Below are positions 48,346-60,899 of a DNA stretch of 64,000 nt, piece by piece. Origin of the DNA: Buttiauxella agrestis ATCC 33320 (lineage in GTDB: Bacteria > Pseudomonadota > Gammaproteobacteria > Enterobacterales > Enterobacteriaceae); the NCBI GenBank assembly GCA_024169445.1, contig JALKFA010000001.1, positions 4,650,001 to 4,714,000 of the forward strand, given 5' to 3'. How positions within the stretch are numbered: position 1 is the first letter of the stretch; each line of letters opens with the position of its first letter. The notes under the pieces are model-generated. The model searched no databases. It was not told the DNA's origin and saw nothing but the letters and a program-made list of their open reading frames with translations. The translations under genes were made by a program, and so were the position numbers.

Positions 48346-49443
48346 GGCGGCCTGAACCAACAAGCCTTCACGTCCTTTGGCCGCCACTAATTGCAAGGCG
48401 ACCGGACGACCGCGTAGTTCGCCCATCGGCAGGGTGATTGCCGGATGTCCACTGAGATTGAAAGGCCGCACCAGGCGAGTCAGGTTGACGACGCTAAGCG
48501 GGTCTTGTGCTTCTTGTAGCGTTGGAGGAAGTTCCGGCAAGGTTGCCAGCGCCAGCAAAGGTGTTTGCTCAAGTAACGCATCCACCTCGGCGGTGAATGT
48601 CATGCGCACACGTTCGGCGTTAGCCAAGGCGGTAGCGTCCACATCTTTGCCCGCCCGAATACGGCTCGCGACATCTGGCGAAACCTCTTCACTGCTGAGC
48701 AATGAGTTAAACGCCTGCCAGTTTTCGTGGCTGATAATCGCCAGCCCGGCGCGGTGTGCGTCGGCAAGCGCAGGAAGTTGTGAATGGTGAGGACGAATGC
48801 CCTGTTGTTCGAGTTGCCCCAGCAGAAGCGCGTCAATTTCTGGGATTGCCGCCGCCACAAAGGCCACTTCAGGCAACGCAGTGATTGACTCGCCGACAGG
48901 AATCGAAAGGTGCGTCAGAACCTGGCGCAGCACCGTAGCGTTACGGGCAAAAATGCCGACGCAATCCAGCGAGCTGTATGCCGGTAAAACCCCATCGCGG
49001 CTGATGACACCGTAACCGGGTTTCAGCCCCAACACTCCACAACAAGCGGCAGGCATACGCACCGAACCACCAGTGTCAGTACCCAGTGAAAAATCGACTT
49101 CACCTGATGCGACAACCGCCGCAGAACCACTCGATGAACCGCCAGGGATCAGCGCCGGAAACAGCGGGTTCACCGGGGTGCCGCTCCAGGCGTTAATGCC
49201 CGTCACCCCGAATGCCAGTTCGTGCAGTGTGGTTTTGCCGGTCAGCACGCAGCGGTTGTTGAGTAACGTCGCCACGACGCCAGCATGATGCTGCGCAACA
49301 GGTGCAGCTGCGAGCGCCAGACATCCGGCACGAGTACGGTAACCAGCGATATCCAGGGTGTCTTTTACCGCAAAGCGCAGTTCACCCTCGCCGACGACAA
49401 ACTGCTCTACATAACCATTGCTCTCACAAATAGACTTCATCAT
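48319..49443 (-). CDS. iacH: Amidase IacH
   Basis: Amidase-signature hydrolase, 374 residues (ATG at 49443; a second ATG follows directly). Catalytic triad: Lys in FAVKDTLDIAG (about 27), Ser in PGGSSSGSAAVVASG (cis-Ser, about 100) and nucleophile Ser in GTDTGGSVRMPAACCG (about 126). In iac clusters it is a candidate for hydrolysing an amide/lactam or auxin-amino-acid conjugate; not required in all strains. First gene of the operon here, and its last few codons come from a REP sequence. Confidence 0.9.
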   Translation of the reverse strand: MMKSICESNGYVEQFVVGEGELRFAVKDTLDIAGYRTRAGCLALAAAPVAQHHAGVVATLLNNRCVLTGKTTLHELAFGVTGINAWSGTPVNPLFPALIPGGSSSGSAAVVASGEVDFSLGTDTGGSVRMPAACCGVLGLKPGYGVISRDGVLPAYSSLDCVGIFARNATVLRQVLTHLSIPVGESITALPEVAFVAAAIPEIDALLLGQLEQQGIRPHHSQLPALADAHRAGLAIISHENWQAFNSLLSSEEVSPDVASRIRAGKDVDATALANAERVRMTFTAEVDALLEQTPLLALATLPELPPTLQEAQDPLSVVNLTRLVRPFNLSGHPAITLPMGELRGRPVALQLVAAKGREGLLVQAAEWFCRGLA

Positions 49444-49771
49444 TAAGCCCTTAATCAGATAATGTGAATCACATTAGGTAAACAGTCATCGCTGCTTTTT
49501 CGTTCTGAGTAAATATGAATCAATCATGGAATATTTAGATGAAAATTCAAGTAATATTTCACGTAAATTTCACGAACAGTTAACATGAAATTAACCAGAT
49601 TTAACAAATGAATTTTTGATTATGCTGATGAATTGATAAGGAAATATTTGGCGAATGCCAAAAAGTCGTCATGAGAACTCAGGACGACGAGCGGATAAAA
49701 AATATTTATTTTACAGTGGGTTGGAAGAGATTTTTAACGCGGTCACAAATTTGTCATTCTGTCGATCAGGC
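49444..49771 (-). promoter_or_regulatory. iac operon promoter region
   Basis: 328 bp of AT-rich non-coding DNA between iacR and iacH. Contains the palindrome at 49460-49476 and an inverted repeat GTCGTC...GACGAC near 49666-49689. No gene of its own is seen. Expected to hold the promoter of iacH-catA and the end of the iacR transcript. Confidence 0.6.
49460..49476. promoter_or_regulatory. 8+1+8 palindrome upstream of iacH
   Basis: TAATGTGAATCACATTA, perfect around one base, 17 bp upstream of the iacH ATG. Resembles a repressor operator placed to block transcription or early elongation; a single-base spacer rules out a CRP site. Confidence 0.5.
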
Positions 49772-50236
49772 TCAAATTTCGTTAAGGTTATCGAGCACTT
49801 TAGCCAGTGAAAGATTCATTTTTTCCACCTGCGCCACACTCATGCCCTTAAACCCTTTCTCGAAAACTTTACCTGCCAGACGGTACGCTTCTTCCACTTT
49901 TTGCTGGCCTTTGGCAGTCAACATCACTTCGGTGACTCGCGCATCTTGTTCACTGCTGGCGGTGGTGACTAAACCTTCATCGCGCAGGCGGCCAACAATT
50001 TTGGTTACCGTCGGCATTTTGACCATCGCGTATTCGGAGATTTGCGAAATGCTGGCCTTGCCATATTGCTGCGTCACCATTAAGACCCGGAAGCCAGAGA
50101 CATCCAGTTGCACCTTTTTCAGCGTCACTTCCATGATTTGGGTGTAGCGCGCATAGACGTTGACTATCCAGTAAAACGGGAACTCCTCACGGTGAAATTC
50201 GGCATCCACATCCGGTGTTTTCTTTAGGTTACTCAT
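49772..50236 (-). CDS. iacR: MarR-family regulator IacR
   Basis: 154 residues from MSNLKKTPD (ATG at 50236 with AAGGA 5 bp before; a TTG start 9 codons upstream is less likely). MarR winged helix: YARYTQIMEVTLKKVQLDVS, recognition region ISEYAMVKMPTVTKIVGRLR and wing TASSEQDARVTEVMLTAKGQ. In iac systems IacR represses the cluster and is released by indole-3-acetate. It precedes iacH in the same direction and is divergent from the ACS transporter. Confidence 0.9.
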   Translation of the reverse strand: MSNLKKTPDVDAEFHREEFPFYWIVNVYARYTQIMEVTLKKVQLDVSGFRVLMVTQQYGKASISQISEYAMVKMPTVTKIVGRLRDEGLVTTASSEQDARVTEVMLTAKGQQKVEEAYRLAGKVFEKGFKGMSVAQVEKMNLSLAKVLDNLNEI

Positions 50237-50356
50237 GAGGTTCCTTAGCAAGACAGTTGTCAATTGGGCGATTATACCTGCTTAAACCTGGCGGCTATAG
50301 CGCTTCGGACAACGCTATTGTTCAATTCTGAACTTTGGGCGATTACCGCACACTTA

Positions 50357-50396
50357 ATGATTCAAAAATGCCACATGAACAACATTTTTGTATCAT
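50357..50396. promoter_or_regulatory. Long inverted repeat between iacR and the ACS transporter
   Basis: ATGATTCAAAAATG - 12 bp - CATTTTTGTATCAT, 14-bp arms with one mismatch. Lies about 120 bp upstream of iacR and 140 bp upstream of the transporter; a good candidate for an IacR operator governing both. Confidence 0.5.
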
Positions 50397-50535
50397 TTTT
50401 ACAACACCGCATTGACATCCAATCTTCCTCTTTCCTATACGTTAGCGCACGGGTTTGCGTTGGCTGGGACGGGCAGTGCTCAATCCATGACAACACCGGA
50501 CTAACAATACTAATAAACGCAATGTGGAGCTCTTC

Positions 50536-51924
50536 ATGAACGAAAGTCCTTCTCTGGAACAGGCTCGCGCCGAGGTGCTGGCACCGCCATCACCAGGCGA
50601 AATAGCACTGGATCCCCGGCAACAGGCGGTGATTAAAAAACTGTTTCGTCGGTTGATTATCTTCTTGTTTGTGCTGTTTGTTTTTTCGTATCTGGACCGC
50701 ATCAACATTGGCTTTGCCGGTTTGACAATGGGCAAAGATCTGGGCCTCACCAGCACCATGTTTGGCCTGGCGACCACGCTGTTTTATGTGATGTATGTTA
50801 TCTGCGGCGTGCCGAGTAACATCATGCTGAGTATTGTCGGTGCACGCCGCTGGATTGCCGTTTTGATGGTGGTCTGGGGGATTGCTTCCACCGCGACGAT
50901 GTTTGCCACCGGCCCTGGCAGCCTTTACGTGTTGCGTATGCTGGTGGGGATTGCTGAAGCCGGATTCTTACCGGGTTTGTTGCTCTATTTAACATACTGG
51001 TTCCCTGCGCAATATCGCGCTCGGGCGAATGCGCTGTTCATGATTGCGATGCCCGTCACCATGGCGCTGGGCTCGCTCGCTTCCGGCTATATTCTTAACC
51101 TTGATGGCTTGCTCAACCTGAAAGGCTGGCAATGGCTGTTCCTGCTCGAAGGGTTCCCGTCGGTGTTGTTAGGTCTGGTGGTGTGGTTCTGGCTGGATGA
51201 CTCACCGTCGAAAGCCAAATGGCTGACCGACGATGATAAAGCCTGCCTGAACGAGATGATGGAAGCCGATAAACTGGCGATTCAGAAATCACAACAAGGC
51301 ACCAATATCGGCCCGACATCCCAACGCGGCATGCTGCGGGAATTATTTACGCCGGTGATTATGCTTTATACGCTGGCCTATTTTTGCCTCACCAACACAT
51401 TAAGCGCCTTGAGCGTCTGGACGCCGCTTATCCTGCGCAGTTTTAACCAGGAAAGTAATAACATCACCATTGGTTTACTCAGCGCGATTCCGCAAGTTTG
51501 TACTATTGTCGGGATGATTTGGTGGAGTAAGCGTTCTGACCGCTTTAATGAACGTAAAATTCACACTCTGTTGCCGTATCTGTTTGCCGCCGCAGGCTGG
51601 GTTTTAACAGCTTCAAGCAGCAATCCGATGCTGCAATTTACCGGCATTGTGATGGCCTCGTCAGGTGCATTTGCCGCGATGGTCATTTTCTGGACCACGC
51701 CGGATCAATCCATCTCTTTGCAAGCCCGCGCCCTGGGTATTGCGGTGATCAACGCCACCGGTATGACTGGTGCCGCGTTAGGGCCATTGTTGATGGGCTG
51801 GATGAAAGATGTCACCGGTAATTTCAACGCCGGTATTTATATGGTGGCCGGGTTCCTGGTGTTGGGCGCAATTGTTATTTCATTGATTCCGATGAAGAAG
51901 ATGGCGCAAAGAAGCAGTTTGTAA
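50536..51924 (+). CDS. ACS-family MFS transporter, probable indole-3-acetate/aromatic acid permease
   Basis: 462 residues from MNESPSLEQ (ATG at 50536; GTGGAG 7 bp before; four upstream in-frame codons overlap that site). Anion:cation symporter type (HpaX/TtuB group): SYLDRINIGFAGLTM after TM1, conserved VPSNIMLSIVGARRWIA, GIAEAGFLPGLLLYLTYWFP and PDQSISLQARALGIAVINATG. Divergent from iacR, so uptake of the cluster's substrate is the likely job. Followed by a strong terminator. Confidence 0.88.
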   Translation: MNESPSLEQARAEVLAPPSPGEIALDPRQQAVIKKLFRRLIIFLFVLFVFSYLDRINIGFAGLTMGKDLGLTSTMFGLATTLFYVMYVICGVPSNIMLSIVGARRWIAVLMVVWGIASTATMFATGPGSLYVLRMLVGIAEAGFLPGLLLYLTYWFPAQYRARANALFMIAMPVTMALGSLASGYILNLDGLLNLKGWQWLFLLEGFPSVLLGLVVWFWLDDSPSKAKWLTDDDKACLNEMMEADKLAIQKSQQGTNIGPTSQRGMLRELFTPVIMLYTLAYFCLTNTLSALSVWTPLILRSFNQESNNITIGLLSAIPQVCTIVGMIWWSKRSDRFNERKIHTLLPYLFAAAGWVLTASSSNPMLQFTGIVMASSGAFAAMVIFWTTPDQSISLQARALGIAVINATGMTGAALGPLLMGWMKDVTGNFNAGIYMVAGFLVLGAIVISLIPMKKMAQRSSL

Positions 51925-51951
51925 CACTGAAAATAGCCTCTTTGAATGATG

Positions 51952-51989
51952 AAAGCCCGGAATGCACATCGCTATTCTGGGCTTTTTTT
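51952..51989 (+). terminator. Terminator of the ACS transporter gene
   Basis: AAAGCCCGGAAT, loop, ATTCTGGGCTTT followed by a T run. Confidence 0.85.
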
Positions 51990-52184
51990 ATCCAGAAAAT
52001 GCCCCGCAAAATGAAACAAGTCACCTTTAGTGATCTTCTCGGTCTTTGGGCTAAACTATGCGAGTAGCCGCCAGGTAGAAAGTCCATCATTTATATAATG
52101 AAATCATCAGCAATGATTAGAACAGGACGGACATTGTGGCAGAAATTAAAATACCCGACGCGCTCACCATTTTTGGGAAACCCG

Positions 52185-53883
<1,699 letters not shown>

Positions 53884-53888
53884 AAAAC

Positions 53889-53919
53889 GGTGGATGACGC
53901 TAACGCTTATCCACCCTAC
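53889..53919. repeat. Single REP unit
   Basis: CGGTGGATGACGCTAACGCT followed by TATCCACC; 5 bp after the LysR stop and before the convergent aldo/keto reductase. Confidence 0.75.
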
Positions 53920-53944
53920 AAAACCCAACCCGACATTTTCAGGA

Positions 53945-55869
<1,925 letters not shown>

Positions 55870-55875
55870 TTAGGC

Positions 55876-55893
55876 ACCCTAATTCGCTAGGGT
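55876..55893. promoter_or_regulatory. Inverted repeat upstream of the reductase pair
   Basis: ACCCTA-ATTCGC-TAGGGT, perfect 6-bp arms, 64 bp upstream of the reductase start. Candidate operator; regulator unknown. Confidence 0.45.
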
Positions 55894-55931
55894 TTATTAG
55901 CAGGATTCATTAATGAATACGAGCGGCGGGA

Positions 55932-56378
55932 TTATTTGCTTTCCGGGACAATCGAGATATGCCCGTTGCGTTCGAGAATGGCGAATTTAATTTCTGCCAG
56001 TTGGGTGATTCCGTGATCAACACGGGCTGTTTGTAAAATATCATCACAGGAAATATCGACTTTTTTCATTTTCTCCTGAAACAAATAGCCGCTTTCAACC
56101 AAAATGACTGGCGTATTATCAAGAAAATCATCAGCTCCCGGTAAATGTTTCTTTATCAAACCAAACAGCATATCCACCACGATCAAGGTGACAATGGTCA
56201 GCATGGCTCCGGTGACGGAAAAGTCATTGCCTAATAACGCTTGTTGCGTGGCCTCGCTAATAATTAATAGCAATATCAAATCAAAGGAGGTCATCTGTAA
56301 TAGCGTACGGCGGCCAGCAATCTTGAACACCACCATCAATATCAGATAAATGGCCAGCGCCCTTATTACCATATCCAT
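55932..56378 (-). CDS. DUF421 (YetF-type) membrane protein
   Basis: 148 residues. Three N-terminal TM segments (IYLILMVVFKIAGRRTLLQM with the family GRR motif; LILLLIISEATQQALLG; GAMLTIVTLIVVDMLFGLI), then a cytoplasmic domain (NTPVILVESGYLFQEKMKKV). Family function is not settled. It follows the 168-residue membrane protein gene by 12 bp, so the two form an operon. Confidence 0.85.
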   Translation of the reverse strand: MDMVIRALAIYLILMVVFKIAGRRTLLQMTSFDLILLLIISEATQQALLGNDFSVTGAMLTIVTLIVVDMLFGLIKKHLPGADDFLDNTPVILVESGYLFQEKMKKVDISCDDILQTARVDHGITQLAEIKFAILERNGHISIVPESK

Positions 56379-56390
56379 TGTCTGGTTACC

Positions 56391-56897
56391 TTAGGGATAA
56401 ATAAATTGTTGGAAAGGGATTTCAGCGCCGTTATCAATCGCGACGGTGCTTTTCATGGCCCCGAATTTCATCGGCGTCAGACTTAACCACAATGTTTGCT
56501 TAACGCCAGGTGCTATCGGTTGATATTCCAGAATCATCTCGCCATTCAGGCTGTACATTTTATCCGGCTGCGGTTGCAGCGTATCAATGCGAAAGCCCTC
56601 CATAAAATCACCGCCCAGCACAATACGGTTACGTTTCCCAGGCGGGGTAACCGAGGTGATTTTCATGTCCATGTCGCTCATCAGGCGATTGAATTTTTCG
56701 TAATCAAGAGTGAGGGAATGGTCGTCGTTCGAACGGGTGGCCTCACTGAGATAGCCGCGTGAAAATAGCCCCGCCAGAGCGGCCGCAACAATCAGCAGCA
56801 ACAGCACAAAACCGACACGCCGCAGCTGAAATTCAAAGTTCAGCCAGAACGGTTTTTCGGCCACGGGTGAAGATTGTTTGGCGGGCGTTGTTTTCAT
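56391..56897 (-). CDS. Hypothetical single-TM protein paired with DUF421
   Basis: 168 residues: cytoplasmic N-terminus (about 1-27), one TM segment (VGFVLLLLIVAAALAGLFSR, about 29-48), then a mainly beta extracytoplasmic domain with a GKRNRIVLGGDFMEGFRIDT stretch. Similar proteins occur next to DUF421 genes in other bacteria, as far as I recall; function unknown. Confidence 0.75.
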   Translation of the reverse strand: MKTTPAKQSSPVAEKPFWLNFEFQLRRVGFVLLLLIVAAALAGLFSRGYLSEATRSNDDHSLTLDYEKFNRLMSDMDMKITSVTPPGKRNRIVLGGDFMEGFRIDTLQPQPDKMYSLNGEMILEYQPIAPGVKQTLWLSLTPMKFGAMKSTVAIDNGAEIPFQQFIYP

Positions 56898-56972
56898 TTA
56901 TTGATCCGGCCAATGCAGAGTAAGTGGCTGTTTTGAAGTCTAGTCAACAGCGGCAACACTAGCCAGCCTGGA

Positions 56973-58472
56973 TTATTTACGCAACGGTACATCCTTCATC
57001 AGCAATGACAGGATGAACGCAAACACCACCACTGCCGCAGAAATCAGGTACACCGAGTGCAATGCCGAGCCAAAGGCTTGCAGATAATCATTTTGCAGCG
57101 CCGCCGGAAGTTCATGCACCGCCTTTGCACCCAGTTGACGGGGCAATTGAGTATCAGGTGGGAGCAATTCGCTCAGTTTGTTTTGCAGCACATTGGTGAA
57201 AATTGCGCCGAAGGCCGCCACGCCAATCGAGCCACCAATCTGGCGGAACAGCGTGGTGCTGGAGGTCGCAACACCAATCATTTTTTGCTCCACGCTATTT
57301 TGCACCGCCAGCACCAACACCTGCATCACCATGCCCAAACCAAAGCCCAACAACGCGATGTAGAGATAGAGCGTGTGAATAGGTGAGTCGATTTTAAGCG
57401 TGCCGAGCAATAACATGGCGATAAACGTCAGCAAGGTGCCAACGATCGGGAAGATGCGATAGCGCCCTATTTTGCTGATGATGCGGCCACTGATAATTGA
57501 GGTCAGCATCAGCCCACCCATCAGCGGCAGTAACTGAATCCCGGCTTCGGTCGGCGTGGACGATTTCACCACCTGCAAGTAAAGCGGCAAGAAAGTCATC
57601 GAACCAAACAGCGACATGCCGATAATAAAACCAATCAGGCAACTCAATAAGAAAGTGCGGTCACGGAACAGGCCGAGGGGAATGATCGGCTCAAATGCCC
57701 GCCGCTCCTCATAAATAAAACCGCCGAGCGTCACCACAAAAAAGGCAAAAATGCACCACAGTTGCGGGTCAGACCACGCCATTACGGTGCCGCCCTGGCT
57801 GGTGAACAGGATTAAACAGGTCAGCGAGGCGGCGAGATAACCCGCGCCAAGAAAATCGATTTGGTGGCGAATACGCGCAGTTTGCGGTTTGAGCACCGCG
57901 CCAATCACCAGCAGCGCGAAAATACCGAGCGGCAAATTGATGTAGAAAATCCAGCGCCAGGAGAAATGCTCAACCAGGAACCCGCCAATCAGCGGGCCAA
58001 TTACGGTGGCAAGGCCAAACACCCCGCCAAACAAGCCCTGATATTTGCCGCGATCCGCAGGCGGGATAACATCGCCCACCGCCGCCATAGTGACCACCAT
58101 CAGCCCGCCGCCACCCAACCCTTGCAAGGCTCGCATCAGAATTAACTGCGTCATATTTTGCGCCAGCCCGCATAACGCGGAGCCAAGCAAGAAAATCACG
58201 ATAGCCGTTTGCAGCACGATCTTGCGCCCCAGCAGATCGCCAAATTTACCGTATAGCGGCACCACAATAGTGGAAGAAAGCAGATAAGCGGTGACCACCC
58301 AGGAGAGTTTTTCCAGCCCACCCAGCTCACTGACAATGGTCGGCAAGGCGGTGGAAACGATGGTCTGATCCAGTGCGGCGAGCAGCATGACCAGCATCAG
58401 CGCACAGAACAATAAACGAATTGAAGTTGCCTGCTGATGCGTTTCTGCCTGAGGTGTTTCGGTGACTGTCAT
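56973..58472 (-). CDS. DHA2-family (14-TM) multidrug MFS exporter
   Basis: 499 residues with 14 predicted TM segments, EmrB/QacA type. Markers: [19 protein letters not shown] (motif D1), [15 protein letters not shown] (motif A), [13 protein letters not shown] (motif B) and [20 protein letters not shown] (motif C). No membrane-fusion partner gene is adjacent, so it probably exports to the periplasm alone. A 22-bp dyad lies just upstream of the start. Confidence 0.9.
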   Translation of the reverse strand: MTVTETPQAETHQQATSIRLLFCALMLVMLLAALDQTIVSTALPTIVSELGGLEKLSWVVTAYLLSSTIVVPLYGKFGDLLGRKIVLQTAIVIFLLGSALCGLAQNMTQLILMRALQGLGGGGLMVVTMAAVGDVIPPADRGKYQGLFGGVFGLATVIGPLIGGFLVEHFSWRWIFYINLPLGIFALLVIGAVLKPQTARIRHQIDFLGAGYLAASLTCLILFTSQGGTVMAWSDPQLWCIFAFFVVTLGGFIYEERRAFEPIIPLGLFRDRTFLLSCLIGFIIGMSLFGSMTFLPLYLQVVKSSTPTEAGIQLLPLMGGLMLTSIISGRIISKIGRYRIFPIVGTLLTFIAMLLLGTLKIDSPIHTLYLYIALLGFGLGMVMQVLVLAVQNSVEQKMIGVATSSTTLFRQIGGSIGVAAFGAIFTNVLQNKLSELLPPDTQLPRQLGAKAVHELPAALQNDYLQAFGSALHSVYLISAAVVVFAFILSLLMKDVPLRK

Positions 58473-58791
58473 GTTACCTGTCAGCTTGGGATTAATTAAT
58501 TTGGTAATTAATGTAGGGTGAATAGTTTCACCCGGTCAATGGATGGCGCACGAAACGCCCCTAAAAACGGCTGTGATAAATCCGAAATCACACCATTGCC
58601 CGCCTTGTAGTATCGGGTCACTGGAGATTCACCGGCCATTTAGCAATTTGTGATCTGGAAATAAATACATTTTCCGCATCAATGATTAAGCTTTTTCCTA
58701 ATTTACCCATACCAAAAATAATGGATTATGCCAGCGCCAGAAACGGCGTTTCCGCTGCGGCGGCTTCTTCTTAATTTTGGGTTAAACAGCA
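58473..58791. other. Intergenic region between exporter and lipoprotein genes
   Basis: 319 bp between divergent genes. Holds the dyad at 58491-58512; the rest is AT-rich promoter-like DNA for the lipoprotein. No other gene or RNA recognised. Confidence 0.6.
58491..58512. promoter_or_regulatory. Operator-like dyad of the multidrug exporter
   Basis: ATTAATTA-ATTTGG-TAATTAAT, perfect 8-bp arms, 19 bp upstream of the exporter start. TetR/MarR-like in design; no adjacent regulator gene. Confidence 0.5.
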
Positions 58792-58983
58792 ATGAAAAAA
58801 ATAATGTTAATGATGGTTGTAGGTATGGCTGGAACATTGGTTGGCTGTAGTACTCCGGCGCAGCGCCAGGCAGAATGCCAGGCTCAGGGAGTCAGCAAAG
58901 ATGCCTGTTATATGGCCGAGCAAAACAGACAAAACGTAGCCTTAAAGCAGGCGATGGAAAATGCCCACGACGCGGTGAAATAA
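58792..58983 (+). CDS. Small lipoprotein of unknown function
   Basis: 63 residues; lipoprotein signal with lipobox LVGC (Cys19), then a Gln/Ala-rich helical mature part (STPAQRQAECQAQGVSKDAC) with two further cysteines and a likely amphipathic helix. Serine after the lipid cysteine favours outer-membrane sorting. Family not recognised with certainty. Confidence 0.8.
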   Translation: MKKIMLMMVVGMAGTLVGCSTPAQRQAECQAQGVSKDACYMAEQNRQNVALKQAMENAHDAVK

Positions 58984-59326
58984 CCCAACGGCTTCGTCAT
59001 TAATCCAGGCTCGCAAGGGCCTGTTCCTGCTTTCCCCTTCCAAAATACACCCCACATAATTCATTGAATTATGGCGACTTTGTCACAGTCGATTCGCACG
59101 AAATGTAAAGTTTAAAAAATGATGCTTTTCTCAGTTTGCTGGCTCTTGTATTCACTCTGAAAGGGAGAGTACATTAGCGCCGGCGAATCGATTCATTAGC
59201 CAAAAAAATACAATATGCAGCGGCCATATGGTGAAGTTAATCCCAAAAGTCATGAATGGCGGTTTCATCTTTCTATACTGAATTTTTTAGCAAAATTGCG
59301 CGGCAGCACGCGCGGAGCAATGTAAC
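58984..59326. other. Intergenic region before ypdK
   Basis: 343 bp with no gene seen. A TATACT box at 59274-59279, 48 bp before ypdK, may be its promoter; no clear -35. Confidence 0.5.
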
Positions 59327-59401
59327 GTGAAATATTTCATGATGGGCTTGTCGTTTATTTTGTTGGTTTGGGTCGGTACGTTTGTGATGATGGTTGAATG
59401 A
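59327..59401 (+). CDS. ypdK: Small membrane protein YpdK
   Basis: 24-residue single-TM protein, (M)KYFMMGLSFILLVWVGTFV.., close to the 23-residue E. coli YpdK, starting at GTG 59327 with GGAG 11 bp upstream. Synteny (next to alaC) agrees. Function unknown; inserted in the inner membrane. Its last four codons lie within the left arm of a long terminator hairpin. Confidence 0.88.
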   Translation: MKYFMMGLSFILLVWVGTFVMMVE

Positions 59402-59446
59402 TGAAAAACAGGAGCCATTGGCTCCTGTTTTTCATCATTCAACCAT
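59390..59446. terminator. Long perfect bidirectional terminator between ypdK and alaC
   Basis: A 27-bp perfect arm (ATGGTTGAATG...CAGGAGCC) and its exact complement, with a 3-base loop ATT at 59417-59419. The core AAAAACAGGAGCC/GGCTCCTGTTTTT is a canonical terminator in both directions. It overlaps the ypdK end and lies 6 bp after the alaC stop. Confidence 0.92.
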
Positions 59447-59452
59447 TAAACG

Positions 59453-60658
59453 TTAACCCAATACCCCATCGGCACGGAACATCGCTTTGATGCCACGTAC
59501 CGCCTGGCGAATACGGTCACGGTTTTCAATCAGCGCAAAGCGCACATGCGTGTCACCGTAATCCCCAAAACCCACGCCTGGCGAAACGCAGACTTTCGCA
59601 TCCTGAAGCAGTTTTTTGGCAAATTCCAGCGACCCCATTTGTGCATAGTGCTCAGGGATTTTCGCCCACACATACATCGACGCTTTCGGGCATTCCACCA
59701 TCCAGCCCGCTTCGTGCAAGCCTTTCACTAACACATCACGCCGGCGCTTGTACTGCTCGGCGATATCGCGCACACATTGTTGATCACCTTCTAGTGCCGC
59801 AATGGCCGCGACTTGTAGCGGCGTAAATGTGCCGTAGTCATGGTAACTTTTGATTCTCGCCAGTGCGTTCACCAGCTCTTTATTGCCCACCATAAACCCG
59901 ATGCGCCATCCCGCCATGTTGTAGCTTTTTGACAGGGTAAAGAATTCAACCGCGACATCGCGAGCGCCAGGGACTTCCATAATTGACGGGGCTTTCCAGC
60001 CGTCATAAACGATATCGGCGTAGGCCAAATCATGCACCACCAGCACGTCGTAACGTTTTGCCAGTGCCACCACACGTTCGAAAAATTCCAGTTCTACGCA
60101 CTGCGCGGTTGGGTTCGATGGGAAGCCGAGGATCATCATTTTCGGTTTCGGGTAGCTTTCGCGAATCGCACGTTCCAGCTCGGCAAAGAAATCGACGCCT
60201 TCCACCAGCGGCACCGAGCGCACTTGCGCTCCGGCAATGACCGCGCCGTAAATATGAATCGGGTAACTTGGGTTCGGCACCAGCACCGTGTCGCCGTGGT
60301 CGAGGGTTGCCAGCATCAGGTGCGCCAGGCCTTCCTTCGAGCCAATGGTGACAATGGCTTCGCTTTCCGGATCAATCTCGACGTCGTAACGATCTTTATA
60401 CCAGCGCGAAATAGCGCGGCGTAAACGCGGAATACCTCGGGAGGTGGAGTAACCGTGGGTATCTTCACGCTGCGCAACGGTGCAGAGTTTTTCAACGATG
60501 TGCGGCGGAGTTGGGCCATCAGGGTTGCCCATGCTGAAATCGATTATATCTTCGCCACGGCGACGCGCCGCCATTTTCAGCTCAGCGGTGATATTAAATA
60601 CATACGGCGGGAGGCGATCGATACGCGAAAAACGACGTTTTGGACTGGAGTCAGCCAT
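59453..60658 (-). CDS. alaC: Glutamate-pyruvate aminotransferase AlaC
   Basis: PLP-dependent class I aminotransferase making alanine from pyruvate and glutamate. 401 residues; RLPPYVFNITAELKMAARRR at the start, substrate region MGNPDG, HDLAYADIVYDG, PLP lysine in TLSKSYNMAGWRIGF (around residue 240) and arginine in THVRFALIENRDRIRQA. The C-terminus is about 11 residues shorter than in E. coli, outside the fold. Single gene with its own terminator. Confidence 0.96.
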   Translation of the reverse strand: MADSSPKRRFSRIDRLPPYVFNITAELKMAARRRGEDIIDFSMGNPDGPTPPHIVEKLCTVAQREDTHGYSTSRGIPRLRRAISRWYKDRYDVEIDPESEAIVTIGSKEGLAHLMLATLDHGDTVLVPNPSYPIHIYGAVIAGAQVRSVPLVEGVDFFAELERAIRESYPKPKMMILGFPSNPTAQCVELEFFERVVALAKRYDVLVVHDLAYADIVYDGWKAPSIMEVPGARDVAVEFFTLSKSYNMAGWRIGFMVGNKELVNALARIKSYHDYGTFTPLQVAAIAALEGDQQCVRDIAEQYKRRRDVLVKGLHEAGWMVECPKASMYVWAKIPEHYAQMGSLEFAKKLLQDAKVCVSPGVGFGDYGDTHVRFALIENRDRIRQAVRGIKAMFRADGVLG

Positions 60659-60899
60659 AAATTCCTCAGATTAACGTTAGCGCCCGGACCGTCCGAGCGA
60701 CGCTGCCACGCGATGTGGCTTGTTTAGAAAATAGCCTGAATAAAAATCATCTGTCGAGAGGGAAAGAGAAATATTTTTATCCCACCAAAAAGAGGATGCT
60801 TCATTCGAAGCTTATCACTATTTTATTTGATGCAAGTGGATTACATTAACCATGCCGCAACAATCCAATAACCTTCTTTAAAAGACGTGGAGTATCACC

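Noticed and set aside
49460-49476. CRP site at the iacH promoter
   Set aside because: TGTGA and TCACA halves are present but are one base apart instead of six, so CRP should not bind; listed as a palindrome only.
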